From assembly GCA_014773175.1 (NCBI GenBank), contig VXCM01001359.1:1-64000 (forward strand): a DNA stretch of 64,000 nt. Reading direction: 5' to 3'. The position numbers and the translations under genes are program-made. The stretch comes from Lucifuga dentata. Its lineage: Eukaryota; Chordata; Actinopteri; Ophidiiformes; Bythitidae. Positions 49,294 through 62,738 of the stretch are shown here, one piece after another; position 1 is the stretch's first letter, and each line of letters opens with the position of its first letter. The notes under the pieces were generated by a model that saw only the letters and a list, made by a program, of their open reading frames with translations, was not told the origin of the DNA and made no database searches.

Positions 49294-50253
49294 AGGGAAC
49301 TGCAGACAGACAGAGAGGTGGGAAATGAGTGAGAAGAAAGACAGTAGACAACAGAAATGGAAGAAAGAGGAGGAGAGAGAGGATGGGATTTTATAGAATG
49401 TGTAAAGAAAAGTTAACAAGATGCTTATTTTGTTCTTAACTTTGTGACAAAAAGAGAGATAACAAGAAACACTCAGAGAAAAAGAGAAGAAAAAGGCACA
49501 TCTTGATTGTGCCAGCCAAATCCAAATTGGTGTTGAAGCACAAATGAGATGTGCAGCAACCAGAGGAAGCCTATTAAAGCTTTAGCTTTAATAACAGACT
49601 CACTGTTCATTAGTCGACCGATGCCAAACTGTCCTTTATTCAAGGTTCTGACACGACACCCTCTGTAGTCCCCTTTCTACACCCTGAACACAGTGGGAGA
49701 AGCAGATTGGAGGGATGGAGAGATAAAGCAATGGGAGGAGGGTTAAAAAGCATATTATTCATTTGGGCTATGTTGTGAATAATTATCTGTAGGATAAGTC
49801 AAAGCTCTGGATCCGTAATGAAGCAGAACCACTTTCATCATCCACAGTTTAAAGGCCTGTGATCTTGACATACAAGTTGCCAAAATAAAGTTCCTGTATA
49901 ACTGTTACTCTCCCTCTCTGTTATTTCTCTCCTTCCTCTTACTTTCTCTAACACATATACAAAAACTCACACCTCTATACACACACTCACACAAAAAAAC
50001 CTACACTGATAGACCCCACAGCACAACAGAGCAGTATCAGTCAAAACGGCTGCTCTTGCCTACAGTTATCATTGAGATGAGAATCAGCAGCACTTGCTAT
50101 GTGCTACGCCACAGCTGAGTTCAAACTACGAGTTCATACAGCAGCAGCAGTATCACTCGTACTGGTAGCAGCATTTGAATGGCAGGAAGAATCAGTCAGG
50201 GAATCAGCCTGAGAGACGAGTGTTGACGCAAAGAGAGAGCAGCAAAGATGAGG

Positions 50254-50258
<5 letters not shown>

Positions 50259-50311
<53 letters not shown>
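50259..50311. repeat. (GA)n microsatellite
   Basis: About 53 bp of uninterrupted GA. Confidence 0.95.
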
Positions 50312-50313
<2 letters not shown>

Positions 50314-52205
50314 CTGCACTCAGTCTGCAGCAATTTGATAAGCATTATTTTTTTCATTATTTGTCCCTGGTCCTGAGCTGGCATAAACAGGCACACGTGC
50401 ATGAATAAACACACACAATACACAGATATACAGTACTTACACATATGGCCCCCGCCCAAGAAAATGGGTGAGGGAGGGGGATACAGAGTAAAAAAAATTT
50501 AATGAGGGGGAATAAAACAGGCATTATAATCAGAGGTTGGTACTGAAAACACAAGAAGAAATAGTTGTTCTACCTGTCAGTGCTAATGCATTTATTTGAC
50601 CATACCTCATCAATATACAGTCACACATACAATATCAACAGGGCCACAGCTGTATCAGCCTGTGAAAGTGGCATTTTTTTCCTGTCTAAGTCATCTCTCC
50701 TGGGTTTTAGCCTCAGAGTCTGGCCAATGGACCTCAAACACAATTCTACAGATTATAGATTACTGTCATACCAGATGCTGGTGCCACTGTCACCATGCAT
50801 AAGTCCCTGGCTTCTTCTTTTAAACCCAACCATCACTGTCACGCTTGCAATACAATGTAGACTCATGCACAAAGTAATGGTTGTCATTGCACACAGATTG
50901 TTGATAGGTGCTTTAATAATTCAGGTATTACTTTCGCATCTAAACCTAATGGTAAGAGAAAAAATAATTTTTGTTTCATAAATCTATATATAGCGTTCAT
51001 AGAATTCAATATCAAAGTCAATGGTTTGTTTAAAAATCTAAGTAGTACTGCAGTTATAGTGAGTTATTGTGACAATACTGACTATAATGGACTCGTGTTG
51101 TAGCTTTGTGCATAGTATGAGTCACAGTTGTTTTATGCAGTCACAAGATCAAGAAAGGGACACATCAAGATCCTGCCCTTCATCTACAACTGACTGAACA
51201 GTGATAGGCAAGGGCCAAGCTCCTGACATGTTTGGGCCATGTAAAAACAAAGATGACAACAGATGTTGGACTTCCTGGTGCATATTAAGAGAAAGATTAG
51301 GCACTGACAGCTATGTAGCACAACAAGAAGTGCATGTGCATACACAAATACACAAACACCTGCACAATGGTACTGCCAACTGTGAGAATTTTATTTTTTG
51401 GCAGTAGCTCTTTCCTTATTGGATATGACTTGTCACACAGCTGAGCAACATTCGTGGATGATGTGCTGTCAGTGAAATAAGCACACTTCCTGCTTAACTC
51501 CTGCTTAAAGGTAAAAGAGCGGGAGGACAGAGGAGGTGATGAAGGGAGCAGGTGAGATGTAGGCTTGTCTTCACAAAACATTTCTGCTTGAATGACAAAA
51601 GGGAAGTGTGGTCAAAATCTGTCACTCATGCTTTTGAGCAAGTATGTGGGCACTGATGAAGACAGACATGTTTAATTAACAGGGAAAGAGCACAGTTGAG
51701 AATAAGCTGTGCGACTGATACAGTAATAGCTTTGACATTTTTGCAATACCATTTATAGGTAGTTGTACAAAGTACAATGTACAAAGGGGTGAGTCACAAA
51801 GAAGAGAGACAAAGACTTTAAATGTTCCCTTTGAAGAAAAACTGCAGAAATGGTTCCATTAAAATAAAACACTCAGAAAATGAAGCATGATTGTTAAATA
51901 GTCTGTGCTTTTTCTTTGAGCCCTTAAGTCCTTCTCTCTAGAGTTATCCACCTCCCTCTTTGTGTCCCTGGGGCAGGTAGAACTCAGAGAAGGGAGGTTG
52001 GTGGTGCTTGGCAGGAGCCATGCGGCCATGCTCAGCCCTTCATACTTCATTAGCATCTCCTGCCTCCTCCCTACTCTTTTTTTCAATCCCCTCTCTTTCT
52101 ACCACCATCCCGACCCAATTTAATTGCCACAGTCATCTGGGGAGCCAGTTCTCCCTCAGGGATGTCCCACACACAGCAAAAGGTGTTTGTGTGTAAGAAG
52201 AAAGT

Positions 52206-52228
52206 TGTGTGTGTGTGTGTGTGTGTGT
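52206..52228. repeat. (GT)n microsatellite
   Basis: A short GT tract. Confidence 0.9.
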
Positions 52229-52827
52229 TTGTGTGCATGTGTGTCTACCAATATGCATCTGATTCCCACCGTATCTCTACAGTGTTTTATCTGATATATC
52301 TGGGGCTTCCAAGGTCCCCTTGATCGCACCTTATCCTCTGTATTGCTCTTGTGATGTGCAGAACAGCTAAAGGTATGAAAGGTGCAGACATGCATGATAT
52401 CACAGCCAGCATCAAACAGACATAAACTTACACAAAACTGACTCATAAACATATTGATGCCTATACACTATACCAATATATTCACACATGAGCATATATA
52501 CATGCAGAGATACACACAAATACACAAACAAGGCAACAGTTCTCTTCAAATGTGGATATTTTGAACCTGCATTTGTCCTGAAACCAGCAGGTGCACATAT
52601 TCATATACAGTGGGAGATAAATAAATAAATGGTTGTGGCTTGTAGAGCAGGCTCTGTGACCCTGTTAGCAGTATTCTCCTTCTTGCTCGCTTTTCATTGG
52701 CTCCCTTGATTTCCCATTCTTTCTCTCTGCCTACCTCATCCCTCACTCCAGCTTCACAAAAAGCCATTGACTGACAAAAATCAAAAAGATTAACCTGACA
52801 CAAAGCTGACACAAACAAATTCACCAG

Positions 52828-52829
52828 AC

Positions 52830-52882
<53 letters not shown>
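52828..52882. repeat. (GA)n microsatellite
   Basis: CAGACAGA units followed by about 48 bp of GA. Confidence 0.95.
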
Positions 52883-52887
<5 letters not shown>

Positions 52888-53061
52888 GAGGGGAGAAACA
52901 TGCTTCTCGATATCGGCTCATAAATTTCTGTATTTTTCAGTCTGTGAAACACTTTACAGTAACAACGTCCATAGGTTGTTAATATCTTAGTTACAAATGG
53001 CAGGATTTTTGACCTGTTGCTATTTCTATTCTATGCTTAATTTATTGACTAGGTTTTAAAG

Positions 53062-53270
53062 CAGTAGTTCTCAATCCTGGTTCTTGATATTTTCCGTTGC
53101 TTCATGTTCTACCCACGCCTGATTAACTAAATCTGCTGCGTTCACTTGCTGAGGAGTTGGTTCCTCTCAGATCTCTATTGGCTAAAAGCTTTGGATACAT
53201 TAGCTGGAACAGGAAGATGCTCATCATTGGAGCAGCTCTGCCCACTGTAGGAACATAATTGGGATGCCCC
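53062..53270 (+). mobile_element. Partial hAT-type MITE (left half)
   Basis: CAGTAGTTCTCAATCCTGGT then TCTTGATATTTTCC, GCTTCATGTTCTACCCACGC and CTGATTAACTAAAT. This follows the common fish family CAGTGGTTCTCAACCCTGGTCCTGG...CACCTGATTCA. AGCTGGAACAGGAAGATG further on may belong to the right half. The expected closing TTGAGAACCACTG is absent, so the copy is truncated and the right edge is a guess. Confidence 0.5.
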
Positions 53271-55024
53271 CCCCCCATCTTAACCTTCACTGAAAGGAGA
53301 TGCATTGCTGTATGAGGCATTATGTATTCATGTATGTGTGGAAATTCAATTTACACCAGAAAACTGGGAAAACTTCACCTGCAAATCAAACAGTGATTGA
53401 ATGTAATGGAACAGTTTCTAAAAAAGGTTGGCAATTAAATGAATTTACTTCATTAAATGAATTTACACAGAAAGCCAAAGGGAACCCAAACAACAGGAGT
53501 TGAAACCTTGAAACATTTTCCCACGCAGTAGATAGCAACTGTATGATGTTCCCACAGCTGAGACATTTGACATGCTGAAATATCCACTTTCTTACTAAAT
53601 GCTTTATACCTCAACACAGCTAAAGCCAAAACCAAATTCTCATGGCTCTGAAACTAGTCTATTCTTAGTGGTTTATACCCAGTCCTTTCCCAGTGTTTCT
53701 AACCATAGGAAGAGAGTGAAGATGCTTATTCAAAGAGCAGAAAACAATCCCCACCACTTTCCCCATGTGCCCCAGGAGGAAGTGGTCATGTTTGCTTCTT
53801 TATCACATCCACACAGGGTTGAACATTTCCCATGGTCCCTCTAGAAAAACTGCACAGCTACACTGTAATTACAGTAAGGTTCAAAGCATGTTCAGAAAAA
53901 CAAATGTTTACTTGCCATGTTAGGTGACTGCCACCAGGGATGCATATGCTGGCACTGTGAAATACAAGGTATTTATTCAATACATTTGGTTTTTGGTTGC
54001 TTTTAACAGCTAGTACCTGCAGTTTGGGAGTAGTGCCAACGCCTTGTCACTGCATTAGATCTGTGATTACTGTATAAAGGAGACCAAGGAGGCTTTGCCT
54101 ATGAGAAACAAAAAACAGAGATGGAGGGAAGATCAAGGATGAGAGCAATAATAGAGAAGAGAGAGTGAGCTGAGAGGGAGGGACGAACGAGAAGGTGAAC
54201 AGATTGAAAGTGTCAGCGCCTCACTTTAGAGCAGATGGGGATTTCTCAATGCACAGCTCTCCTCTCGTTCTCTATTTACTATTCTCCCACTTAGACTTGG
54301 CGAGAAGCAACTCTTTAGTGAGATTGTCATGGTTCTTGTCTAAATACATTCATATTTGACTGCACAAACAAGTGCAACGCAATTCAGTGCAGTGTAGTAA
54401 TGTGAATTCATCAGCAGCAATATATGGTTATTTGTGTCCGTAATAATAAATAACATGAAACAGAGTTACACTATATTCTCAGTTACAAACCAGAGGCATT
54501 ACAGTGTAATTGCCTTGAATCTCACAGACACACACACACATGCCAACACATCCTGCTGTATTCATCCTCAAGGACTGCTGTGGGTTCATGCATAGAGCAC
54601 CCAGCTTGGTAATGAGGGAGAAAACTAATATTTGGAGTGCATTAATATTGTTGATCTGAGGTGGTGCTGGGGCTAAGCACACCAGCGTGCACTTGTTTAT
54701 GAAATATGCTGGTGTTTGCGTATTGGAAGTGCAGTGGCGCCCAGGCGGAGAGCATCACTCAGCCTCACCCTTTGCAGCTGAACCCTAGAGATATGCTCAG
54801 ACACACTCAACAGCAATCCATCCTTAGCCCTACATTATTGTGCACAGATACAGTGTTGCACATACACTTGTACATATTAAGATCACTAACAAAATACACA
54901 TACACAGAATCAAAGAAAGAACTCAAAAATAAATATTATTCCTTGCACACATTTTCACTTCTTCACAACCTCTGCTCCCCTCTGTCTCTTTTTGACAGTA
55001 ATGACATCAGTCCTCACACATAGA

Positions 55025-55025
<1 letters not shown>

Positions 55026-55076
<51 letters not shown>
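55026..55076. repeat. (CA)n microsatellite
   Basis: An uninterrupted tract of about 51 bp. Confidence 0.95.
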
Positions 55077-55081
<5 letters not shown>

Positions 55082-55180
55082 ATTCTGAGCTGTACCACCA
55101 TATTTAGGCCTTATTATTTTCTATTTTATACAAATAATATCTATTTACTTTGAATATAAAAAAGTGAGAGTCTGGTGGGA

Positions 55181-55213
55181 AAAAAAAAAAAAAAAANAAA
55201 AAAAAAAAAAAAA
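55181..55213. repeat. Poly-A tract with an N at 55197
   Basis: A homopolymer with one ambiguous base. Confidence 0.9.
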
Positions 55214-56386
55214 CAATAATGCAAAATTCCCAGTGAAAATTGGATTATAAAAATGCCATTTGTGGCATATTGTGTAGTTTCAGTTTATTTTTTAATTACT
55301 TGTAAGAACTGCAGCATATTTACTGCATAATAAGCAGCTCTCAAGCATTTTCCCCATTTTATGTTCACTTCCTATTGGAAGCATATTGTGAGTTGTTTTT
55401 TTAAGCACACTTTAAACTGAGGTGAATGTTGATTTTCAGGAAATGGAACAAGTTTTTGAAGTGTGGGACCAAAAACACTAAAACAAAAAAAGAGAAATTG
55501 AATTTAAACTATAAAATCTCAGTTGTTTTTTTTTCCCCATGAAAACCTAGCCAATTCCAAATCTTATTACCCTGAAGCATACTGTAACATAGCACTATCC
55601 ATCTATTTCTAAAATAGGGTAGCATATTCTCATGCAATTTTAATGTACAATGTACAACATGTTGGGCGAAAGCTCCTTTTTGAAATTGAGAGTACCATCA
55701 CATGCTGGAATTCTGGACAAAATCCTGTCATGATGGACATAATAGTCACAGACAGCATCAAATATGACTGCACATTGCATCTTTGGCATTATCAATAAAC
55801 AGATTCAAATCACAACAATATGGACAATAGTGACTGGGGAAGGCATTTTATAGCTTCTCTGTGGTCTTGTTAGCAAGAGAGGGATTTGAAAGCTCTGAAA
55901 TTCAGCAGTTCCCTGCTGTTTCAGTCAATGGAGCAGTGAAGATGCTGACACTCTGCAGGGAATTTGGCCTGAGGTCACTTGAAGGAATTCAGAAGGATAC
56001 AGAGGTGTCACTTCAATCTATTCCTGCCTCCAGCAGCCTGGTTTATACAGTGTTATGGTGAGTTTGCTCAGTAGAGGCAGGGAAAAAAGGAAGGGAGAAC
56101 GAGGTATAGCCTACTGAAATTGTTGAACCATAGCTATTATTTCATTGCCTGAAGAGTATGTGTGATTAATTGGTGACACAATTTCTAATGATATGAAATG
56201 ATTCATAATGATGCTTTCTTTCTCTTGCATCTGCTGCTGATCTAACTGTCTCCCGGTCTCAATCACTTATTTGAGGCCAGTGCCAGGTCAAGCTTGCATA
56301 TGTGCAGGCACATCTACACACACAGATGTGAGCCACTGCAAAGGTGACAGGGATGACACCCATAACAAGTATGACTCACCCTTTAA

Positions 56387-56827
56387 GACCAATTTATATT
56401 TTCTGCTGAGTCTGCGAGGGTCTGTGAAGGTCGGCGTGACCTAAATTTCATCATCTGCTTACATCAGAGGGTGTACATGTTGGCCTCTGTGCGGACATCT
56501 GCGTACCTCCAATTTTTTGTGACCATGCAGACTTGTCTACGTCTTTTGGACTGATTGTGCATGCTCTAGAAAAACAACATAGCCACTGCGCTTGGAGAGA
56601 GGTTGTGAAGAGATCAGTCGCCCAGGGAATGTGTATGTTCCCCCATTAATTCCCTATGAGCAGCTCTCTGGCTACATTAAACATTAAACAACATTAAACT
56701 CGCATGTGTGGAACGCCAAGCGGACACCAAAACAGAGTTTAAACAGAACCGTCTACATGTCTGCTGGAGACGAAGCCGAGCGGACCCTCGCAAACTCACA
56801 TACAACACCGAAAGTATAAACCAGGCA
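56387..56827. mobile_element. Probable PIF/Harbinger-type MITE (441 bp)
   Basis: The left end GACCAATTTATATTTTCTGC and the right end, read inward as TGCCTGGTTTATACTTTC, are related inverted repeats. Further in, GAGTCTGCGAGGGTC pairs with GACCCTCGCAAACTC. TTAA or TTTAA stands at both edges, compatible with a TTA/TAA target. The end wording resembles fish Harbinger MITEs that begin 'CTGGTTTATACTTTCTGCGTC'. There is no coding capacity. Confidence 0.55.
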
Positions 56828-56831
56828 TTAA

Positions 56832-57203
56832 AGCTGGGCATAAACACCAGGCATTTGCATTTGCCAGCCCTAGGTTAATTCCTTTTGACTGGAGAAATAA
56901 AATAGTTTGAAAACAAAAAAAAAACCAACAACTAATTGCCTCTTGTTTTCTTGGTGGATCTTTCTGAATCTCTACCCTGATGTGTTTTTCTCTCCTACAT
57001 AGGACAACCAGATCCTGGTGGACAAAGTGTGACTCTATTAATAACATTCTATTATTCTAGCTTGCCCCTACCTCTCTGGACTGCCAGATTAAAAATAAAA
57101 TGGAAAATCTAATGCAGCTGGTATCTATGGCCACCAACATTTCCCAGTGTGCTAGGGGACCAATTGTGGCCCACTCCAAATCTCTTTCAATCCCCACCCA
57201 ATA

Positions 57204-57256
<53 letters not shown>

Positions 57257-57891
57257 ACCACAGCCATCCTGGCAATCACACCTTCTAAACAGATTGTATC
57301 TCCAGCATGGCAGCGTCAAGCTGCATAAAGGTCTGGTGCAGGCATTAGCACATGTGGCTAACCAGGAAGGCTGCAGATTGAATTACAACTCTGTCTCATG
57401 CAGACAGAATGAGCAGAAACACATGTGTTGCTGTCGTTGATTTAATGAGCACATTAGGTACATCAGCAGAGCCACCATCCACATGTTGCTGGACTGGAGA
57501 ATCCTCTAACAGGGGTAGGGATAAAACTAATCCATTTTACTCTGTGAGGAGATGTCAGTGTGGGTCAAGTTCTCTGGAAAAGATCAGCACCTCTGTTCAA
57601 AGATTCTCTTCCTCTTAGAGATTGACTTTTTCTTTCTCTTTCTTTCTCTCCTCTCTAAGACACCACACAAAAAGTCAAAAACCCTAACTTACTTAGGGAT
57701 GCTTTTATTAGCCTTTTTAGGGCCAATGCTGATCACCACTATAAAGTCATTATAGACAGCCAATCTAATACTAACCATGATTGGTTACTATGGTAGTTAT
57801 GAAAACTCCTGTGTAAGACACGTTGTAAAGGCAACACTTTGTCTACTGTCTGTTACCCATGTTGTCTTACTTTAATGTTGTCTTTGCTAGA
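56832..57891. other. Non-coding DNA with a CA tract
   Basis: No gene is seen. GCTGCAGATTGAATTACAAC near 57370 is faintly tRNA B-box-like, but no tRNA fold follows. Confidence 0.55.
57205..57252. repeat. (CA)n microsatellite
   Basis: A tract of about 48 bp. Confidence 0.95.
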
Positions 57892-57923
57892 CTCCATCCA
57901 TCCATTTTCTTTACCCGTTTCTT
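57892..57923 (-). repeat. Short LINE-like 3'-end fragment
   Basis: CCATCCATCCATTTTCTTTA then CCCGTTTCTTCC is the reverse of the ATGG-tailed 3' end seen at 9444-9513. Only the terminal 30 bp or so remain, next to an AT/GT microsatellite. Confidence 0.5.
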
Positions 57924-59799
57924 CCAAATATATATATGTGTGTATGTGTATATATATATATATCATTTTTTACATTTATTTTTTAAGATTATTTCAAAGG
58001 TGATGTAGCATTTTTGATTATTTCAGCAGCCCAGCCATGTCCTTATCTTAGTAAATTCTGTTTAGGTCTCCTCCCCAACATGGCTTGAATGATCATAGAA
58101 GAGACTCAAACATCAGTATATAAAGCAGCCAATTTAGCACCTATTGTCACTCAAATAGTAAAATTGCAAAAAAAAAGAGAGGTAACATCACATTCTCCAT
58201 TGTCATTAATCCATCCGGCCTTTTAATAATAACACAGCTTCACATTTGTTCCATTTCTATCTGTATTCCGCTATTTTTGCAGTAAAAACTAAATGAGATG
58301 CTGTGGGGCAAGAAGCAGTCAAAAAACACTGATTCTATGGCTTACTAAAGACAAATGATACACTGATGAATCCAAAAATCATCCGAAAATCATCCAAAAA
58401 TCTGTTTTCCTTGAGGGAAAAAAGCTTTGTAAGTTCCTGTTGGGTCTGTTAGCTCCATTAGTTTCCAGTATGGTAAATGGAGCTCCAGTGTTGGCTAGAC
58501 AGCAGCAGATACTGCCTGATGGAGTCTCACTCGGGTCCACTGTATTCAACAGCACCACCTTAGCTCCATGGAGCCAGACAGATAGCATAAATTGCTTCAG
58601 ACCATTGGAAAGATGAGGCAGCCATGATAGATTTGGCATTAAAAATACTGTGAGAGTGACGTTGATTTGGTCACTTCATCTAGGTTATGATTGTTTTTCT
58701 GACTGATAGATTTGAAGACATTTGTCCCCCTTTTTTTTTGTTTTGGTCACTCTCTCTCTTTGATAGATAGGCCATAGACCATGATACAGTGTGAACATGG
58801 TACATCTACAACAACAGAGTCAAGGGGAACAGTTAGCACAATAGCATCCTAGCTAGCATGCTTCAGTTGGCCCAGATCAATAGTTATTTACTCCCTCCAA
58901 CTGGCTGGGGACAAAAAAGGGGGAAAGAGAAAGACAGAATATGTGTGTGAGTGAAAGAGAGATGCTGAGTAACAAGGCAATCAATTTCAGTGTTATAGAA
59001 AGAAAAAAACTCAATTGGTGCAAAGAAATGAAAGCATCTGAACAAAAAAGCAACTAATAGATGTCAAATTGTGTGTTCTTTTATAATAATTCCATCTGTC
59101 TTACTCCACATACAGTGTACTGTATGTGTGTGCAGCCTTGTGGAAACCAATCCGGTAAGACCTCTGGATCTCATGCTGTCTGGTGATAGGCTGTTCCAGA
59201 ACACACAGTAAATTGTATTGTCTAGAGCAAAGACAAGGAGGAAGAATGGAGAAGAAATGTCATCTAAAAAATGATGCATATGAACATGTGTATGCTTGGC
59301 TGTCTGTTTATATGTATGTTCAAGTGGTTAAACGTGTGTGTGAAGAAGTGTGGAAGGTGAAGAGGTGTAGAACTGAAGGACTGTGTTGGGAAGACTGGAC
59401 TGAGAAAGACTGAGATGGCTAGGGCAAGGAGATAAGAGAGCCACAGCAAACAGCAAGTCAGAGCAAGTAATGGAAAAAGGAGGGGTTGTAAGGGGTTGTA
59501 GAGAGAGAGAGTGTGTGTGTGTGTGTGTGTGTGNGGGGGGGGGGATGAGGATGATTACCTGGGAAATTCTGGAAGAAGCCGGCTGTATCACCCTGACAAC
59601 TAGTCTGACTGTTTTGAAGCTTGAACTGTGTTACTCTGGCTTTCATGGCTGTAAAATTTCAAGGGAGGACAGCATGGACAGACCTTACAGGTCACATCCC
59701 TCTAAGTGAACCTAAATTTAACAACTTTCAAATGATCCATCCTCAGAACACGACAGAGTATGTTACGACCAAAGTGCGAGTACTACACTGTACAGCACA
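57924..59799. other. Non-coding DNA, no gene seen
   Basis: An imperfect AT/GT tract lies at 57928-57963. The rest looks unique. Confidence 0.55.
59501..59544. repeat. (GA)n/(GT)n tract, N at 59534, then poly-G
   Basis: Ten bases of GA, about 23 of GT, one N and ten G. It is a join in low-complexity DNA with unreliable length. Confidence 0.9.
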
Positions 59800-59803
59800 T
59801 TAA

Positions 59804-60393
59804 AGGACCATATCGGCGATTGTGCATGTTGAGCCCAACATATACAATCCACATACATGTTACGTGACTGACAACCAATTTCCAAAAAGTAAAACCGCAG
59901 TTTAGGTTTCCTGTTGTTTTTTTCAAATCCTCTAACCTTTCAAAATCAATGTTCAGGTGATACACTCACCTTTAAATGTAATGTTTCACCTTGTAACACT
60001 TGTGCACAATTGCAGAAGGGATGGTCATTTTAATTTCTTGGCTAAAGCTGTGTTGTCCTGGGACTACATTCCCTGGCAGAGACATACATTGTCTTCTGTG
60101 CAGCTCCAAGTTAAATAAAGTTAATTGGAAAAAAAAAAGAAAAAAAAAACCTAATAAGACATATTGTTTGCTGTGACGGATTACTTATCTCAAGCATGTT
60201 TCATGTCTCTACAAGTTGATTTTAATAGCGTACTGGAATGAACTGAAACCAATGGCAGTCTGAAAAGTAGGGAAACAAAATTCTGAAATTTACCGCTAAA
60301 GTTGTATATTTTGGGAAATGATTGTCAGTAACCTAACATGTATACAGATTGTATATATTGGGCTCAAACATGCATGATCATCAGTATGGTCCT
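59804..60393 (+). mobile_element. TTAA-flanked inverted-repeat element, copy B (590 bp)
   Basis: TTAA stands at 59800-59803 and 60394-60397. The ends AGGACCATATCGGCGATTG and, read inward from the right, AGGACCATACTGATGATC begin terminal inverted repeats of about 85 bp that share GCATGTT, GAGCCCAA and TATACAATC. The interior contains CCTGGGACTACATTCCCTGG and AGCTCCAAGTTAAATAAAGT, and it aligns with the reverse complement of copy A. Copy A and copy B differ in length by only 2 bp, so both look complete. There is no reading frame of note. Confidence 0.82.
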
Positions 60394-61441
60394 TTAAAAC
60401 CTTTCAATATCGGGTTGTGCCCAGGAGGGCCCAGTGTATCCAGGGATACAGACAGAACAATACACCAGGCAGGACATAATGAAGAAAAAGACAGAGTGAA
60501 AGAGAGGAGAACAAAAGATAGCCCAATCACTGTCAGTAACTATGAATTATACATGACTTGTACTTTTAACACTGTCTGCACACTCCCTCGCTTTGTCACT
60601 ATTAAATATTCACACCAACATCTTTGTAGGCCATTGTTAATTACTCATCACAACAACAAAAGGTCTCAACCGGAAATTGCCAATGTCAACCTCCATTAGT
60701 ATGTGTATGAAGCTTACAGATTGCACTAACTATCAGATGTGATGGATGGCAGCACTCTTTTCCTTTCTGTGGTTAAGACTCCTTGGTATTGTATAGATTA
60801 TACATAGATAGATGAGTGCAAAATGCTAGTGTAGCTCTTTCATAGTCAAACTGGTAAAAGCAGATCCTGTATTTGAGAAGTTTTATGCACACTTCCGGCT
60901 GACCAGCACCATAGAATGATGATTGACAGGAGGAGCACAGCCTTTTTGTCATGCAAAGCTGGTGTGTACATATATGTGCATCTTTACTTTTGACATGTTG
61001 AGAACCTATGTGTTAAAGAAAGATGTAGTTTGGAAGATACAGGGTGGGATTCATAAAACACAGTGCAAGGCTAAATGCATCAATAAGGGCAAATATCGTC
61101 ATGCAACCATGTTCCCTCATTTTCATAAATTCCTTATATTGGCATCTTTTAGTGTTTACTTTAAAAGGGGCATTACTAAGGTACTTCCTTATTTACATGT
61201 CGGGGAAGTGATTCATAAGACACACCGTCAAGCAAAAATGAAGACCTGGTTTAGTATGGAGGCAAAGTTCTGCTAAAGTTATGAAATCTAGGCGACATTT
61301 AAAGCTGTATTTGGGACAAGCTCTAATCAAGCTCAAATGCTGACCAGTCAATTTATTTAAATGGTGAGTTCTGATTCGATCTCATACACATTCTTCCTCA
61401 AGTCTCATCTGCTGCATTCTATGGCGCTCTGTCCCTCATGA

Positions 61442-61498
61442 ACACACACACACACACACACCACCCTCAAACANACACACACACACACACACACACAC
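61442..61498. repeat. (CA)n tracts around an N at 61474
   Basis: Two CA tracts followed by similar words (CACCACCCTCAAACA and CACCACAACCGAACA) on either side of one N. It may be another misjoined overlap, although here the copies differ. Confidence 0.85.
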
Positions 61499-62136
61499 CA
61501 CAACCGAACAAGCAGGTGATTAACATGTCAGTCATCACTGGCTTTTACCTGTGATGCCTCTTAAAACAGTGCTCCCTTAATGGGACACTGGTATGCTGAT
61601 TAATAAGCTTCAATTAGTATCTCTTATTTATTGTGATGCTGTGTAGCTACTGTGGATTTTTTTATGCATTCTGCCCATAGACATTAAAATGTGAGTTTTT
61701 AAGATTAACCATGTACAGCATAATACCATGTTAAATGTCTACTAAAAAATATTTGCAGTATAATAATTAATATGATTAAATTTATCAAAGCACACTCAGG
61801 GGAGAGCTGCAGAGCTGCAGTGCTGGACAATCAATAACAGTGTTATGTGGTCATATGTGGTCAGCAAGATACTCAAGGTTACTAATGCTAAACTTGCTGC
61901 TATCTTCCAGAATGGTCAATGCATATGTTTAGGAACATGAAGAAATGTCTGCTTTTTTATAAGCTAAATGCTAAAGCTAAAGCTAAATGTGACATATTGA
62001 TATATTTTGAAATCAGGTCTTCATTTTGATATAAGCGCAACTTAACTTTATATTGGATTTTGCAGTTTGATGCAGTGGAGTTTGATAAATACCAAAGCAG
62101 ACTTGTCCCATGTGTGAATGCTCATATATTAGGAGT

Positions 62137-62139
<3 letters not shown>

Positions 62140-62170
<31 letters not shown>
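62140..62170. repeat. (CA)n microsatellite
   Basis: A tract of about 31 bp. Confidence 0.95.
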
Positions 62171-62171
<1 letters not shown>

Positions 62172-62683
62172 AATAGCAGCTATGACACTGACGTAGGTGA
62201 TGTCTTACTGGTGCTGCTGATATGTGGAAACATCTTTTTCTGTCATCCAGGAAAAGCTTTTTTCTCTTTAGCCCATTTGGCAAATGGAGACAAGGGATAA
62301 CGCCAGAGTACTGTCAAAAACCATTTGAAAAATATTACTTTTCACCAAGGAAAAGAACAAAGTAGCAGGAAACGGGTTTAGCCCCAAGAAGCTAAAATTT
62401 ACACACTTTAATCCTGAACTAAACGCTGATAAACAGGAGCTTTGAGCTGGGTGGCTTTACTCTGCTGGCCTGGCTAACAAGGCTGCTGGGAAATGCTGGA
62501 AAGTCACAAGGCAGAAAGTGCAAAAATGCCCTCTAAAAATACAGTCGTATTTCCTGTCATGACATGCCTGACATCCCATGTGAGTATTCTCAAATGTAAA
62601 TTTGTGTGATTTGCAATTGATAATGCATAATAGTCTCCCTACATTCCATCCATTCCAAGTCAGATGCCCACCAAGAGAATGTA

Positions 62684-62685
<2 letters not shown>

Positions 62686-62734
<49 letters not shown>
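62686..62734. repeat. (GT)n microsatellite
   Basis: About 49 bp, followed by GGTG-rich sequence. Confidence 0.95.

Positions 62735-62738
<4 letters not shown>

Larger units (their letters stand above)
45044..53061. other. Non-coding DNA, no supported gene
   Basis: Holds several GT and GA tracts and two N-split poly-A tracts. The blocks 46150-46350, 47770-48440 and 48560-48830 are free of simple repeats and less AT-rich, so they are candidates for conserved non-coding DNA. The frames at 47769-48080 (minus) and 48183-48446 (plus) show no domain I know. A small hairpin, TATTAAAGC-TTTA-GCTTTAATA, lies at 49572-49593. Confidence 0.5.
53271..56382. other. Non-coding DNA, no gene seen
   Basis: AT-rich, with one long CA tract and one N-split poly-A. 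CTGTAATTACAG at about 53861-53872 is a 12-bp palindrome. Confidence 0.55.

Noticed and set aside
52608..52634. TACAGTGGGAGATAAATAAA resembling a Tc1/mariner end
   Set aside because: No second inverted end was found nearby, and the match is short and next to an AAAT repeat.
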